Origin: Arthrobacter sp. ov118
Lineage (GTDB): Bacteria; Actinomycetota; Actinomycetes; Actinomycetales; Micrococcaceae
Direction of reading: 5' to 3'
Assembly (NCBI RefSeq): GCF_900116495.1
Contig: NZ_FPAY01000003.1
Coordinates: forward strand, 310,001-374,000
DNA: 64,000 nt
The notes below the pieces were generated by a model. It was given only the letters and a program-made list of their open reading frames with translations. It had not been told where the DNA came from and made no database searches. How positions within the stretch are numbered: position 1 is the first letter of the stretch; the number at the start of each line of letters is the position of its first letter. Position numbers and translations under genes: made by a program. Below, in pieces: positions 43,408 through 52,106 of this stretch.

Positions 43408-44712
43408 TTAGCTGACGTACCGGTTGCGGCCGGCCCGGTAGCCAAACACCGCCGCCAGCAGGCCGACCACCAGGAACAGGACACCGGCGGCGGCGAAGGA
43501 GCCCGTCGCCTGGTGCAGCTGGCCCACCATCAGTGTTCCTGTCGAGCCCAGCCCATAGCCCACGCCCTGCATCATGCCGGACAGGTGCGCGGCAGTGTGT
43601 CCGTCGCGGGTGCGCAGCATGATCATGGTGAGCGCGGCCGCGGTGAGGCTTCCCTGGCCAAGTCCAAGCAGGCCGGCCCACACCCACACCAGGTCCAGGG
43701 GGCCGAAGATGCTCAGGGCGAACCCGAAGCCGGTCATCAGCGCCACCACCGTGTTTATGGCCCGCTGGTCACGGAACCTGGCGGCAAGCGCCGGCGCAAA
43801 AAGCGACCCGAGCATCTGCAGCACGATGCATACCGACACGATCAGCCCCGCCGTCGCCCCGGCCACACCCCGCTCCCGCAGGATGGGTGCCAGCCAGGCG
43901 AACACGCTGAAGGACATCATTGCCTGCAGCACCATGAAGATGGTGACCTGCCACGCCACGGCGGAACGCCACACGTTCACGCCGCCCCGAACGGCTTGGT
44001 GCCGCACGGAGCGCGGGCGGACTGCCACGGGGAGGAACAGGAAAAGTACGACGGCGGCGGGCACCGCCCAGAACCACAAGGCCAGGGTCCACTCACCCGT
44101 AGCGGCGTAGATCGGGTAGGTGAAGCCGGCGCCGAGTGCCGCGGACGCGCAGATGGCCGTGGTGTACAGCCCGCCCATGAGGCCGAGCCGGTGCGGGAAA
44201 TCGCGCTTGACCAGCCCGGGGAGCAGGACGTTGCACAAGGCGATCGCGGCCCCGCCGGCCGCCGTCCCGGCAAGGAGGGCGGGCAGATGGCTCCCGGTTC
44301 CCGGCATTCCTAGTTCCGCCGGTCGCAGCAGGAGCCCCCCGGTCAGGACCGCCATGGCACCGAGCAGGACGCGTTCGGCACCGAACCGCCGGGCCAGGAC
44401 CGGGGCGAGCGGGGCAAAGACGCCCAGCAAGGTGACGGGAACAGTAGTCAGCACCGCCACCGCCCAAGCCGGAAGCGGCACTTGAGAGCTGACCTCCGGA
44501 AGCACCGCGGAGAAGCTGGAGAAGACTGTCCGCAGATTCAGCCCGATCAGCACCAGGCACAGACCCAGATAGGCAAGCTGCCGACGGCTGCCCACACGGG
44601 TGGGCTCCGGCGCGGGTAGCTCATCGATCTCGGCGTCCACCAGCGTGCCGCTCCGGGGCGTCACCACCGGCTCGCCGGGCCGCTGCTGCGCCGCGGCATC
44701 CCTAGCTTCCAT
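43408..44712 (-). CDS. MFS transporter, CynX/NimT type
   Basis: Major facilitator protein of 434 aa with 12 helices after a 45-residue tail. LGLCLVLIGLNLRTVFSSFSAVLPEV, TTVPVTLLGVFAPLAPVLARRFG and LLGLGQGSLTAAALTMIMLRT are typical of the cyanate/2-nitroimidazole branch. It is divergent from the CoA-transferase cluster; the shared 188-bp region holds direct repeats, so it may be controlled with the cluster, possibly as an exporter of a pathway acid. Substrate not known. Confidence 0.9.
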   Translation of the reverse strand: MEARDAAAQQRPGEPVVTPRSGTLVDAEIDELPAPEPTRVGSRRQLAYLGLCLVLIGLNLRTVFSSFSAVLPEVSSQVPLPAWAVAVLTTVPVTLLGVFAPLAPVLARRFGAERVLLGAMAVLTGGLLLRPAELGMPGTGSHLPALLAGTAAGGAAIALCNVLLPGLVKRDFPHRLGLMGGLYTTAICASAALGAGFTYPIYAATGEWTLALWFWAVPAAVVLFLFLPVAVRPRSVRHQAVRGGVNVWRSAVAWQVTIFMVLQAMMSFSVFAWLAPILRERGVAGATAGLIVSVCIVLQMLGSLFAPALAARFRDQRAINTVVALMTGFGFALSIFGPLDLVWVWAGLLGLGQGSLTAAALTMIMLRTRDGHTAAHLSGMMQGVGYGLGSTGTLMVGQLHQATGSFAAAGVLFLVVGLLAAVFGYRAGRNRYVS

Positions 44713-44723
44713 TACCCGCCACC

Positions 44724-44767
44724 CTCACACAGTCAACATTCACAAGCTAAAGACTCACACAGTCAAC
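44724..44767. promoter_or_regulatory. 14-bp direct repeats, likely operators for the CoA-transferase cluster
   Basis: CTCACACAGTCAAC occurs at 44724-44737 and 44754-44767, exactly 30 bp apart, so both face the same side of the helix. They lie upstream of the promoter at 44801. The second is followed by the inverted repeat GTTGGC-TTTTT-GCCAAC (44768-44784). The IclR-like gene at the end of the cluster is the natural binding partner. Confidence 0.55.
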
Positions 44768-44800
44768 GTTGGCTTTTTGCCAACCCGCCTGAGCAGACTG

Positions 44801-44829
44801 TTGCGCGCATCACATTACCCTGCTATCTT
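44801..44829 (+). promoter_or_regulatory. Promoter of the CoA-transferase cluster
   Basis: TTGCGC (44801-44806) and TATCTT (44824-44829) separated by 17 bp, 72 bp upstream of the CoA-transferase ATG. Confidence 0.6.
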
Positions 44830-44900
44830 CTATCCGCCCAATGACAAGCTTATCCCACCCAGTGGGAACACCGGCATTCAACGACGCAGGCAGGAACGAC

Positions 44901-46136
44901 ATGACGCAGGAACTTCATCTCGAGGGCAACACCCTCCCCCTCCAAGGCATACGCGTACTGGAGCTCGGCAGCTTCATCGCGGCGCCGTTCGCAGCCCGGC
45001 TCTTTGGCGACTTCGGCGCCGAAGTCATTAAGATCGAGAAGCCCCAGGGCGGCGACGAGCTGCGCGACTGGCGCAAAACGCGCGGCACGACCTCCATGCT
45101 GTTCCGCACCATCGGCCGCAACAAGAAGTCCGTTGTTCTGGACCTGCGGTCCGAGACCGGACGCGAAGCGGCCAAAAAGATCGCAGCCCAGTGTGACGTG
45201 GTGATCGAGAACTTTCGCCCCGGCACCCTCGAGAAGTGGGGCCTGGGTCCGGACGTCCTTCAGGAACTCAACCCCGAACTGGTGATGGTGCGGATCTCTG
45301 GCTACGGCCAGACCGGTCCCTACAAGAACCGCGCAGGCTTTGGCAGTTCCGCCGAGTCCTTCGCCGGCCTGCGGTACATCACCGGCGAGCCTGACCGTCC
45401 GGCCGGCCGCGCGGCCGCCAGCATGGGTGACACCGTGGCTGGCCTCTACGGGGTTATCGGTGCCCTGATGCTCATGCTGCAGAAAGCACGCGGCGTAGAA
45501 ACGGGAGGCTCCCAAGTGGTGGACGTCGCTCTTTATGAAGGCGTCTTCAGCCTGCTCGAATCCCTCGTTCCGGACTATGACGCGTACGGCATGATTCGGC
45601 AGCGGACCGGCGGCGCCCTGCCCGGCGTCGTCCCTACCGGCTCCTACCTGTGCCAGGACGACCTTGAGGTGGTCATCGGCGGAAACTCGAACTCCGTCTT
45701 CGTCCGCCTCATGCGTGCCATTGGTCGCACCGACCTCGCTGAGGACGGGACCCTGCTGACCACCGAGGCCCGCGGCGCCCGCGAGGAAGAGCTCAACGGC
45801 GCCATCTCTGCTTGGACGGGGAGCATGCCCCTCACCGAAGTGCTCGATAAGTTGGATGACGCCGGCGTACCCGCCGGTCCCGTGTACGACGCGCCCAGCA
45901 TCGCCGTCGACAAGCACTACCTGGCCCGCGACATGATCCAGACCCACGAAGTGGTCATCGAAAACGAGCCGGAGCTGATCCGCTTCCCCGGCGTCGTGCC
46001 CAAGATCCCCGGCCACCAGGGCCGCGTTAGCTGGGTGGGCCCGGAGCTGGGCCAGCACACCCACGAGGTCCTGCGGGAGCTTGCCGGTATGGACGCCGAC
46101 GAAATCGCCGGACTCGAACTGCAGGAGGTGCGCTGA
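44901..46136 (+). CDS. Family III (CaiB/BaiF) CoA-transferase
   Basis: Enzyme of 411 aa that moves CoA between carboxylic acids. Family motifs are GIRVLELGSFIAAPFAARLFGD, GAEVIKIEKPQGGDELR, VIENFRPGTLEKWGL and RISGYGQTGPY. The catalytic Asp is in ASMGDTVAGLYG. Human SUGCT, which activates 3-hydroxy-3-methylglutarate and glutarate from succinyl-CoA, is in this family, and the next gene is an HMG-CoA lyase, only 2 bp away. ATG 44901 has AGGAA 6 bases upstream; a start at 44841 is also open. Substrate is inference from context; formyl-CoA:oxalate or citramalate transfer are alternatives. Confidence 0.9.
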   Translation: MTQELHLEGNTLPLQGIRVLELGSFIAAPFAARLFGDFGAEVIKIEKPQGGDELRDWRKTRGTTSMLFRTIGRNKKSVVLDLRSETGREAAKKIAAQCDVVIENFRPGTLEKWGLGPDVLQELNPELVMVRISGYGQTGPYKNRAGFGSSAESFAGLRYITGEPDRPAGRAAASMGDTVAGLYGVIGALMLMLQKARGVETGGSQVVDVALYEGVFSLLESLVPDYDAYGMIRQRTGGALPGVVPTGSYLCQDDLEVVIGGNSNSVFVRLMRAIGRTDLAEDGTLLTTEARGAREEELNGAISAWTGSMPLTEVLDKLDDAGVPAGPVYDAPSIAVDKHYLARDMIQTHEVVIENEPELIRFPGVVPKIPGHQGRVSWVGPELGQHTHEVLRELAGMDADEIAGLELQEVR

Positions 46137-46138
46137 GC

Positions 46139-47014
46139 ATGAAGGTGGAAATTACCGATGTCTTCCTGCGCGACGGGCTGCAGGACGAATCGGTCATCGT
46201 CTCAACAGCCCACAAGCTGGAGATTGCCGCGGCCCTCACCGCAGCGGGGATCAAGCGGATTGAGGCAGCATCATTCGTCAACCCGAAGCGCGTGCCCCAG
46301 ATGGCCGACGCCGCCGAGGTCATTTCATCCCTGCCGGTTCTCGCGGACGTCACCTACACGAGCCTGGCCCTGAACGGGCGGGGCATCGAACGGGCCGTCG
46401 ACGCCGGCGCTACCGACATCGCGGTGGTTACCTCGGCAAGCCAGGCGCACAGCAACGCCAACGCCGGACAGGCCATCGAGGACGCCCTCGCAAGCCTCGC
46501 CTCCGCCGTGGCCCGGTTCCCCGAAACCCGCTTTGTCGCCGGCATCTCCACGGCCTTCACCTGCCCGTTCGAAGGCACCATCGACCCCGACTACCTCCTG
46601 CGCGTGGTCCGCGCCTTCAAGGACATGGGCATCCACGACGTCGGCCTGGCGGACACCCTGGGCGCCACCCCCACCAAGCAGGTCATGGCCAGCATGGAAC
46701 ACGTGCGCGAGGCAGAGCCGGACCTCACCTACTACCTCCACCTCCACAACGCCCACGGCCAGGCACTGGCCACCGCCAGCGCGGCCGTGGACGCCGGCAT
46801 CATCCGTTTCGACGCCGCCCTGGGCGGTTACGGCGGCTGCCCCTTCGCCCCCGGCGCCCACGGCAACATCGCTACCGAGGAACTCGTCCGGCACCTGCAC
46901 GACGCCGGCCATGAGACCGGCATCGACGAGGACCGCCTCGCCGACGCCGTCCGCCTCGCCCGCGACGTCGTCACGCACTCCCCAGCCGCCGGGCTGCTGG
47001 ACCCCGCCCGGTAA
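46139..47014 (+). CDS. Hydroxymethylglutaryl-CoA lyase
   Basis: Enzyme of 291 aa of the DRE-TIM metallolyase family that splits HMG-CoA into acetoacetate and acetyl-CoA. FLRDGLQDE near the start, HLHNAHGQAL for the metal and the lid signature GGCPFAPGAHGN with the catalytic Cys are present. It begins 2 bp after the CoA-transferase stop. Outside leucine breakdown operons such a pairing suggests use of free HMG or a close analogue. A related citramalyl-CoA-type lyase activity cannot be excluded. Confidence 0.9.
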   Translation: MKVEITDVFLRDGLQDESVIVSTAHKLEIAAALTAAGIKRIEAASFVNPKRVPQMADAAEVISSLPVLADVTYTSLALNGRGIERAVDAGATDIAVVTSASQAHSNANAGQAIEDALASLASAVARFPETRFVAGISTAFTCPFEGTIDPDYLLRVVRAFKDMGIHDVGLADTLGATPTKQVMASMEHVREAEPDLTYYLHLHNAHGQALATASAAVDAGIIRFDAALGGYGGCPFAPGAHGNIATEELVRHLHDAGHETGIDEDRLADAVRLARDVVTHSPAAGLLDPAR

Positions 47015-47131
47015 CTAATCGCCCGCTAAAGAATCGCCAGCCAAATGACCACCCGACCGACACCCAGGCAACACCCCGTCGGCCAACTCCCCACCAAGTA
47101 ACAATTCCTTCTCACCGTTTTGGAGACGATG

Positions 47132-48565
47132 ATGTCTACAAGCCCACGCACCACGGACTTCACCAGCGAACCTACGGACAACGCCATGAGCGAGACCATC
47201 CCCGGCCCCACCGGCGGCGTCGAACATCCCGTAACCCGCACCGCCGGGCCCCGCCCCGGCACCCACTACCCCGGCAAGCAGGGATTCCGCATCGCGAGCG
47301 TCCCTGCTCCCCTCTACCTCGTCCTCGCGGGCCTGGTCCTCGCGGCCGCCCTCACGGGCAACCTCCCGGACACGATGGTGGTCGGTTTTGCCACCACCAT
47401 CCTCCTCGGCGGCCTCTTCATCTGGATCGGCAATCTCTTCCCCGTGGTCAGGGACTTCGGTCTCCCTACCATCCTGTGCACCTTCGTCCCCGCCACCCTG
47501 GTGTTCCTGGGGTGGATGCCGGAGAACATCGTCTCGGTGGTGAAGAACTTCGTTGACGGCCAGGGCTTCCTGGACTTCTTCGTCGTCGGCATCATCGCCG
47601 GCTCCATCCTCGGCATGCCGCGTGCGCTGCTCCTGAAGGCCGGCCCGCGTTTCGCGGTCCCCCTCATCGGCTGCCTGATCGCCACCTTCGTCCTGGTCGG
47701 GCTCATAGCAGCGCTGACAGGCTTCGGGTTCGTCGACGGCATCCTCTTCATCGCCGCGCCCATCATGGCCGGCGGCCTTGGGGTCGGCGCCCTGCCCATG
47801 TCGAAGATGTACGCCGCGGCGACCGGCGGCGACTCCGCCACCTTCATGGGTGACCTCATGTCCGCCGTCGTGATGGCCAACGTGGTCTGCATCCTCATTG
47901 CCGGCATCTACAACGGCCTCGGCAAGCGCAAGAAGCAGCTCTTCGTGGGCTTCAACGGGCACGGCCAGCTGCTGCGGATCACCGGGCGCGGCGGGGACCT
48001 CACCCTGCCGCCCAAGCGGGACACCTCCTCCTTCATTGCACTGGGCAAGGGCCTGCTGATTGCCGGCAGCCTCTTTGTCTTCGGCAACCTCGTGGCCGCC
48101 TTCATTCCGGGGCTGCACCCCTACGCCTGGACCATTATCGCCGCCGCGGTAGTGAAGATCTTCAAGCTCCTCCCCCAGGACGTGGAGGATTCAACCGCGG
48201 ACTGGGGTGACCTGATTGGCGCTGTGCTGGTACCGGCCCTGCTGGTTGGCGTCAGCATCACCTACATCGACATGACGCAGGTCTTCGCCTCGCTGAGCAA
48301 CCCCCTGTTCATCCTGCTCACGATCTGCACCGTCATCATCGCGACGCTGACCTCCGGTTTCCTCGGGTGGCTCGTGAAGTTCAACTTCGTCGAAGCATCC
48401 ATCACGCCCGGGCTGGTCATGGCCGACACCGGAGGCAGCGGCGACGTCTCGGTGCTGAGCGCGGCCAACCGCATGCACCTCATGCCATTCGCAGCCCTCA
48501 CCAACCGCCTCGGCGGAGCACTCGTCCTGTTCGTGACGTCGCTGATCGTCCCGTTCCTCAGCTAG
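47132..48565 (+). CDS. 2-hydroxycarboxylate transporter family symporter
   Basis: Transporter of 477 aa with about 11 helices and a Pro/Thr-rich N-terminus. The sequence APIMAGGLGVGALPMSKMYA is the GGxG motif of the CitS/MaeP family; a second copy occurs late, MADTGGSGDVSVLSAANRM. The family takes up citrate, malate or other hydroxy acids with Na+ or protons. ATG 47132 has GGAG 6 bases upstream; earlier in-frame starts are too close to it. Its place between the lyase and the TPP enzyme makes it the uptake system of the cluster. Confidence 0.88.
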   Translation: MSTSPRTTDFTSEPTDNAMSETIPGPTGGVEHPVTRTAGPRPGTHYPGKQGFRIASVPAPLYLVLAGLVLAAALTGNLPDTMVVGFATTILLGGLFIWIGNLFPVVRDFGLPTILCTFVPATLVFLGWMPENIVSVVKNFVDGQGFLDFFVVGIIAGSILGMPRALLLKAGPRFAVPLIGCLIATFVLVGLIAALTGFGFVDGILFIAAPIMAGGLGVGALPMSKMYAAATGGDSATFMGDLMSAVVMANVVCILIAGIYNGLGKRKKQLFVGFNGHGQLLRITGRGGDLTLPPKRDTSSFIALGKGLLIAGSLFVFGNLVAAFIPGLHPYAWTIIAAAVVKIFKLLPQDVEDSTADWGDLIGAVLVPALLVGVSITYIDMTQVFASLSNPLFILLTICTVIIATLTSGFLGWLVKFNFVEASITPGLVMADTGGSGDVSVLSAANRMHLMPFAALTNRLGGALVLFVTSLIVPFLS

Positions 48566-48587
48566 CAGCCATCAACAGCAGGGAAGA

Positions 48588-48630
48588 ACGACGGCGCCGC
48601 CCCACACCGGAAGCGCGGCGGCGCCGTCGT
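48588..48630. terminator. GC-rich hairpin inside the CoA-transferase cluster
   Basis: A perfect 14-bp stem, ACGACGGCGCCGCC (48588-48601) with its complement (48617-48630), and a 15-nt loop. It lies 22 bp after the transporter stop and 25 bp before the next start. It has no T run. It could reduce transcription of the distal three genes or protect the upstream mRNA. Confidence 0.6.
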
Positions 48631-48655
48631 AACTCACCAACAACGAAGGACCACC

Positions 48656-49192
48656 TTGAGCAACAACCTCCTGGCCGTTGACGGCCGCACTCCCTCGATA
48701 GCCGGCGATGCCTGGGTAGCTCCTACAGCCACCATCGTCGGCTCCGCAACTGTTGGCGCCGGCACCGGAATCTTCTACGGGGCCGTCGTTCGGGCAGACA
48801 CGGAAGACATCCTGATCGGTGCAGGCAGCAATATCCAGGACGCCGCCGTCGTGCACGCCGACCCCGGCTACCCCGCGCACATCGGCAATGGCGTCAGTGT
48901 GGGACACGGGGCTGTGCTGCATGGCTGCACTGTGGAGGACGGGGCACTCGTCGGCATGAATGCGACCGTCCTGAACGGCGCGGTGATCGGCGCAGGCTCC
49001 CTGATAGCTGCCAATGCGCTGGTCCTGGAGGGCACCGAGGTGCCGCCGGGCTCGCTCGTGGCAGGGGTCCCCGCCAAGGTGCGCCGCGCGCTCACGCCGG
49101 AGGAAATCGAGCACTGCCGACAGAACGCCGCTACCTACGTCGCGCTCAGCCGAAGGCACCGCGACGCGGCATCCCTGGTTCATTCCGCCTAA
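48656..49192 (+). CDS. Gamma-carbonic-anhydrase-like hexapeptide-repeat protein
   Basis: Left-handed beta-helix protein of 178 aa. Hexapeptide repeats run through VAPTATIVGSATVGAGTG and further turns. The three metal histidines of the gamma class are in VVHADPGYP and VSVGHGAVLHGC. The start is a TTG with GAAGGA upstream. Many relatives are not carbonic anhydrases but accessory proteins near acyl-CoA genes (CaiE/PaaY, a thioesterase); a PaaY-like rescue of CoA from dead-end thioesters would fit this cluster. Confidence 0.85.
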   Translation: MSNNLLAVDGRTPSIAGDAWVAPTATIVGSATVGAGTGIFYGAVVRADTEDILIGAGSNIQDAAVVHADPGYPAHIGNGVSVGHGAVLHGCTVEDGALVGMNATVLNGAVIGAGSLIAANALVLEGTEVPPGSLVAGVPAKVRRALTPEEIEHCRQNAATYVALSRRHRDAASLVHSA

Positions 49193-49217
49193 CGCGGCGG
49201 GCCCCAAATTTAGGAAC

Positions 49218-50918
49218 ATGAGAAAAGCCATGACGAGTACCAGCACCGAAGTTCTGACGGACGAGGGATCCGCACTTCCGGACGAGGGCCACGTGGCCGC
49301 GACTGTCGCGGACGTGGTCGCGGAGCGGGCGGGCCATCTGTTCGGCCTGATGGGCAATGGCAACGTCCACCTGATCAGCCGGCTGACCCGCCGCGGTTTC
49401 CCCTTCACCTCGGCCCGCCACGAATCCGCCACCGTCGCGATGGCGGACGCATACTACCGGGCAACCGGGGACGTGGCGGCCGCAACCACCACCTACGGCG
49501 CCGGCTTCACCAACGCCTACACCACACTTGCCGAGGCCCGTATCGCCCGCATCCCGCTGGTTCTGGTGGTGGGAGACGCGCCCTCGAGCGGTCAGCGGCC
49601 GTTCGACATCGACCAGGCCAAGGCTGCCCAGGCAGCCGGAGTAGTCACCCTCGTGGCCGGCCCCGGCAACGCCGCCGCCATCACCCACCGCGCCTTCGAC
49701 CTCGCACTGCAAACCGTCCAGCCGGTCGTGCTCGCCATTCCCTACAACCTGGCCACCGCCCCGCCCTCTGCACCGGAACCCCTCGAGCCGCTGCCTGCGA
49801 AGCCCGTCTGGCCCGCCGAGCCAGAGGACCTGGACCGGATAGCCGGCATGCTCGCCGCGGCCCGGCGGCCCCTGATCCTGGCCGGACGCGGCGTACTGCT
49901 GGCCGATGCGACCACTTCCCTGCGCGAAGTGGGCGACCGCCTCGGCGGACTCTTCATGACCTCGGTCATGGCCGCCAACGCCTTCAACAGCCCCTGGGAC
50001 CTGGGCATCGCCGGCGGTTTCACCCGCCGCCACCGCCTCGACGTTGCCCGCCAGGCGGACCTCGTCCTGGTGGTGGGGGCCAGCCAGAACATCTTCCAGA
50101 CACGCTACGGAACCCTATTCCCGGAGGGCACCACGATCATCCGGATCGACAATGAACCCGACACCGGCCAGCCGGCAGCGGCGGAGTATGTCCGGGCAGA
50201 CATCCGCCCGTTCATCGAAGGCCTTCTCGAACGCCTCCCCCACGCAGCATCCACCTGGCGCGACACCGTCCCCGAGGTATCAGGCCCGGAGTTCCGCTCG
50301 TCCCACCCCAGCGAAGACCCTGTCGAGTTCGGTCCCGACGGCCGCCTCAACCCGCGCGCCGTCGTCGCCGCCCTGGACCAGATCCTTCCGGTTGAACGCT
50401 CCGTGGTCATGGACGGCGGCCACTTCATCGGCTGGGCACCGATGTACCTTTCCGTCCCGGACCCGCACGCCATGATCCTCGTCGGCACCGCGTTCCAGTC
50501 CATCGGACTGGGCTTCGGGTCCGCCGCCGGAGTCTCAGTAGCCCGTCCCGAGCGCACCACCGTGCTGGTCAGCGGTGACGGCGGGGGTCTGATGGGACTG
50601 GCCGACTTTGAGACGTTCCTCCGGGTCACCCGCAAGGGCGTGCTGGTGGTGCTCAATGACTCCGCCTACGGCGCAGAGCTGCACCAGTATGCCGTAAAGG
50701 GGCTGCACGATCAGGCGATGCTCATCGACGAGGTGGACTTCGCCGCCGTCGGCCGTGCCCTGGGTGCCGAGGGGACCAAGGTGTGCAGGCTGGCCGACCT
50801 GGGACAACTTCAGGACTGGCTCAGCACCCACGACGAAGGCGTCTTCGTCCTGGACGTGGCGATCTCGCAGAAGGTTGTGGCCGAATACATGACGGAGTCC
50901 GTGGCCGCCAAGGGCTAA
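49218..50918 (+). CDS. Thiamine-pyrophosphate-dependent enzyme, acetolactate-synthase-like
   Basis: Protein of 566 aa with the three-domain TPP fold. The catalytic Glu is in ARHESATVAMAD (E69); the cofactor motif is GDGGGLMGLADFET, ending in NDSAYG rather than the usual NN. The middle domain (AEPEDLDRIAGMLAAARRPLILAGRG) is of the acetolactate synthase / benzoylformate decarboxylase kind. It could decarboxylate a 2-keto acid or act as an acyl-CoA lyase such as oxalyl-CoA decarboxylase; the sequence alone does not decide. ATG 49230 is an alternative start. It lies 25 bp after the previous gene. Confidence 0.85.
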   Translation: MRKAMTSTSTEVLTDEGSALPDEGHVAATVADVVAERAGHLFGLMGNGNVHLISRLTRRGFPFTSARHESATVAMADAYYRATGDVAAATTTYGAGFTNAYTTLAEARIARIPLVLVVGDAPSSGQRPFDIDQAKAAQAAGVVTLVAGPGNAAAITHRAFDLALQTVQPVVLAIPYNLATAPPSAPEPLEPLPAKPVWPAEPEDLDRIAGMLAAARRPLILAGRGVLLADATTSLREVGDRLGGLFMTSVMAANAFNSPWDLGIAGGFTRRHRLDVARQADLVLVVGASQNIFQTRYGTLFPEGTTIIRIDNEPDTGQPAAAEYVRADIRPFIEGLLERLPHAASTWRDTVPEVSGPEFRSSHPSEDPVEFGPDGRLNPRAVVAALDQILPVERSVVMDGGHFIGWAPMYLSVPDPHAMILVGTAFQSIGLGFGSAAGVSVARPERTTVLVSGDGGGLMGLADFETFLRVTRKGVLVVLNDSAYGAELHQYAVKGLHDQAMLIDEVDFAAVGRALGAEGTKVCRLADLGQLQDWLSTHDEGVFVLDVAISQKVVAEYMTESVAAKG

Positions 50919-50940
50919 GCGGGCATCATAGGCTGTCCAC

Positions 50941-51594
50941 ATGCCGTCTACTGACACCAACGGAAGCAACCGCACCCTCGAACGTGCCGCCGCCATTCTC
51001 GATGCGGTGGGCCGGTCCGCCGTCTCAGCCAGCGAGTTGTCCCGGCGGACCGGCCTCTCGCTGTCGACGGCCCACCGCCTGGCCCTGCAAATGGCCGACT
51101 ACGGGTTCCTCCGCCGAGCCGAAAGCGGAGCGTTCAGACTGGGCGACCGGTTCGTGCGCTCATCACTGGAAAACGCCGGCGGGCCAGTCCTTCAGGACCT
51201 GCGGGACCGCACCAACGAGACCGCGCAGCTGTGGGTCCGGCGCGGAGATGAACGCGTCTGTCTCCTCAGTGCCGACAGCCGTCACGAACTCCGCGCCACC
51301 CTGCCTAGCGGTTCCAGGCTGCCCCTGCCCCACGGATCCAGCGGCCGTCTCCTTGCCGCCGACGAGGACGCCCTGGACGAACTGGCGTCAACGGGCTGGG
51401 TTGAATCAGTCGGGGCCCGCACCCCCGGGCTGGGTTCCGTCAGCGCACCCGTCCGCACCGACGAGGGAATCATCGCCGCCGTGTGCCTGGCCATGCCTCT
51501 GGCCCGGGTGTCGGAGTCCCCCGGCAAGGACTTCGGAACCTTGGTCATTAAGGCAGCCGAAAGGATCGCGGAAGCCGTGGAAAGACGAAAGTAG
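50941..51594 (+). CDS. IclR-family regulator of the CoA-transferase cluster
   Basis: Regulator of 217 aa, shorter than usual (about 250). The winged helix (TLERAAAILDAVGRSAVSAS, then LSLSTAHRLALQMADYG) is complete; the ligand domain starts at ENAGGPVLQDLRDRT and reaches IAAVCLAMPLARVS. It is the last gene of the six-gene cluster, 22 bp after the TPP enzyme, and is the natural candidate to bind the direct repeats upstream of the CoA-transferase. Confidence 0.88.
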   Translation: MPSTDTNGSNRTLERAAAILDAVGRSAVSASELSRRTGLSLSTAHRLALQMADYGFLRRAESGAFRLGDRFVRSSLENAGGPVLQDLRDRTNETAQLWVRRGDERVCLLSADSRHELRATLPSGSRLPLPHGSSGRLLAADEDALDELASTGWVESVGARTPGLGSVSAPVRTDEGIIAAVCLAMPLARVSESPGKDFGTLVIKAAERIAEAVERRK

Positions 51595-51617
51595 GCCCGG
51601 TACAAAAGTAGGGCAGG

Positions 51618-51941
51618 TCAGTTCTCCTTGGGGTTCGGGCCAGGTGTTGTGAAAAGGTTTTTCGCGACGGTCATCGCGGACATGGCCTTCGGCCAGCCGG
51701 CGTAGAAGGCGAGATGGGTGATGGCCTCGATGAGCTCCTGCTCGGTGAGGCCATTCTTCTTGGCGTAATCGAGGTGGAAAGTCAGCTGCTCGGTGTTGCC
51801 GCCCGCGACAAGCGACGCGACAGTGATCAGGCTGCGGTCGCGCGGTGAAAGTTCCGCTCGCTCCCACACCTGGCCGAACAGGACCTCGTTGGTGTATCCC
51901 ACGAGAGCGGGTGCGAAGTCGGCAAGGGGATTCTCTGGCAT
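51618..51941 (-). CDS. Carboxymuconolactone decarboxylase family protein
   Basis: Helical protein of 107 aa. The family core is LSPRDRSLITVASLVAGG, then QLTFHLDYAKKNGLTEQEL and ITHLAFYAGWPKAMSA. It lacks the CxxC pair of AhpD, so it resembles the gamma-CMD type rather than a peroxidase. It is divergent from an XRE regulator whose operon also encodes a cupin, a very common trio in actinobacteria and proteobacteria. Substrate not known. Confidence 0.92.
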   Translation of the reverse strand: MPENPLADFAPALVGYTNEVLFGQVWERAELSPRDRSLITVASLVAGGNTEQLTFHLDYAKKNGLTEQELIEAITHLAFYAGWPKAMSAMTVAKNLFTTPGPNPKEN

Positions 51942-52000
51942 GGTGGTTCTTCCTTTCAGCGGGGTCAACGCGCACGGTGGCGGCGATGACCCGGTCAGTG

Positions 52001-52066
52001 GGTACTACAAGCTAAACGCGTGCCTCCCGCGGCGTGGGAGACCCTGCCGATAGGTGGTACTGGCAG
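52001..52066. promoter_or_regulatory. Possible operators of the CMD/XRE module
   Basis: GGTACTACAAG (52001-52011) and GGTACTGGCAG (52056-52066) are similar direct repeats in the 165-bp region between the divergent CMD and XRE genes. Position suggests control by the XRE regulator. Confidence 0.35.
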
Positions 52067-52106
52067 AGACTCCCTCAGAACCCAATGCCGCCGTAGCGTG
52101 GTCTGC

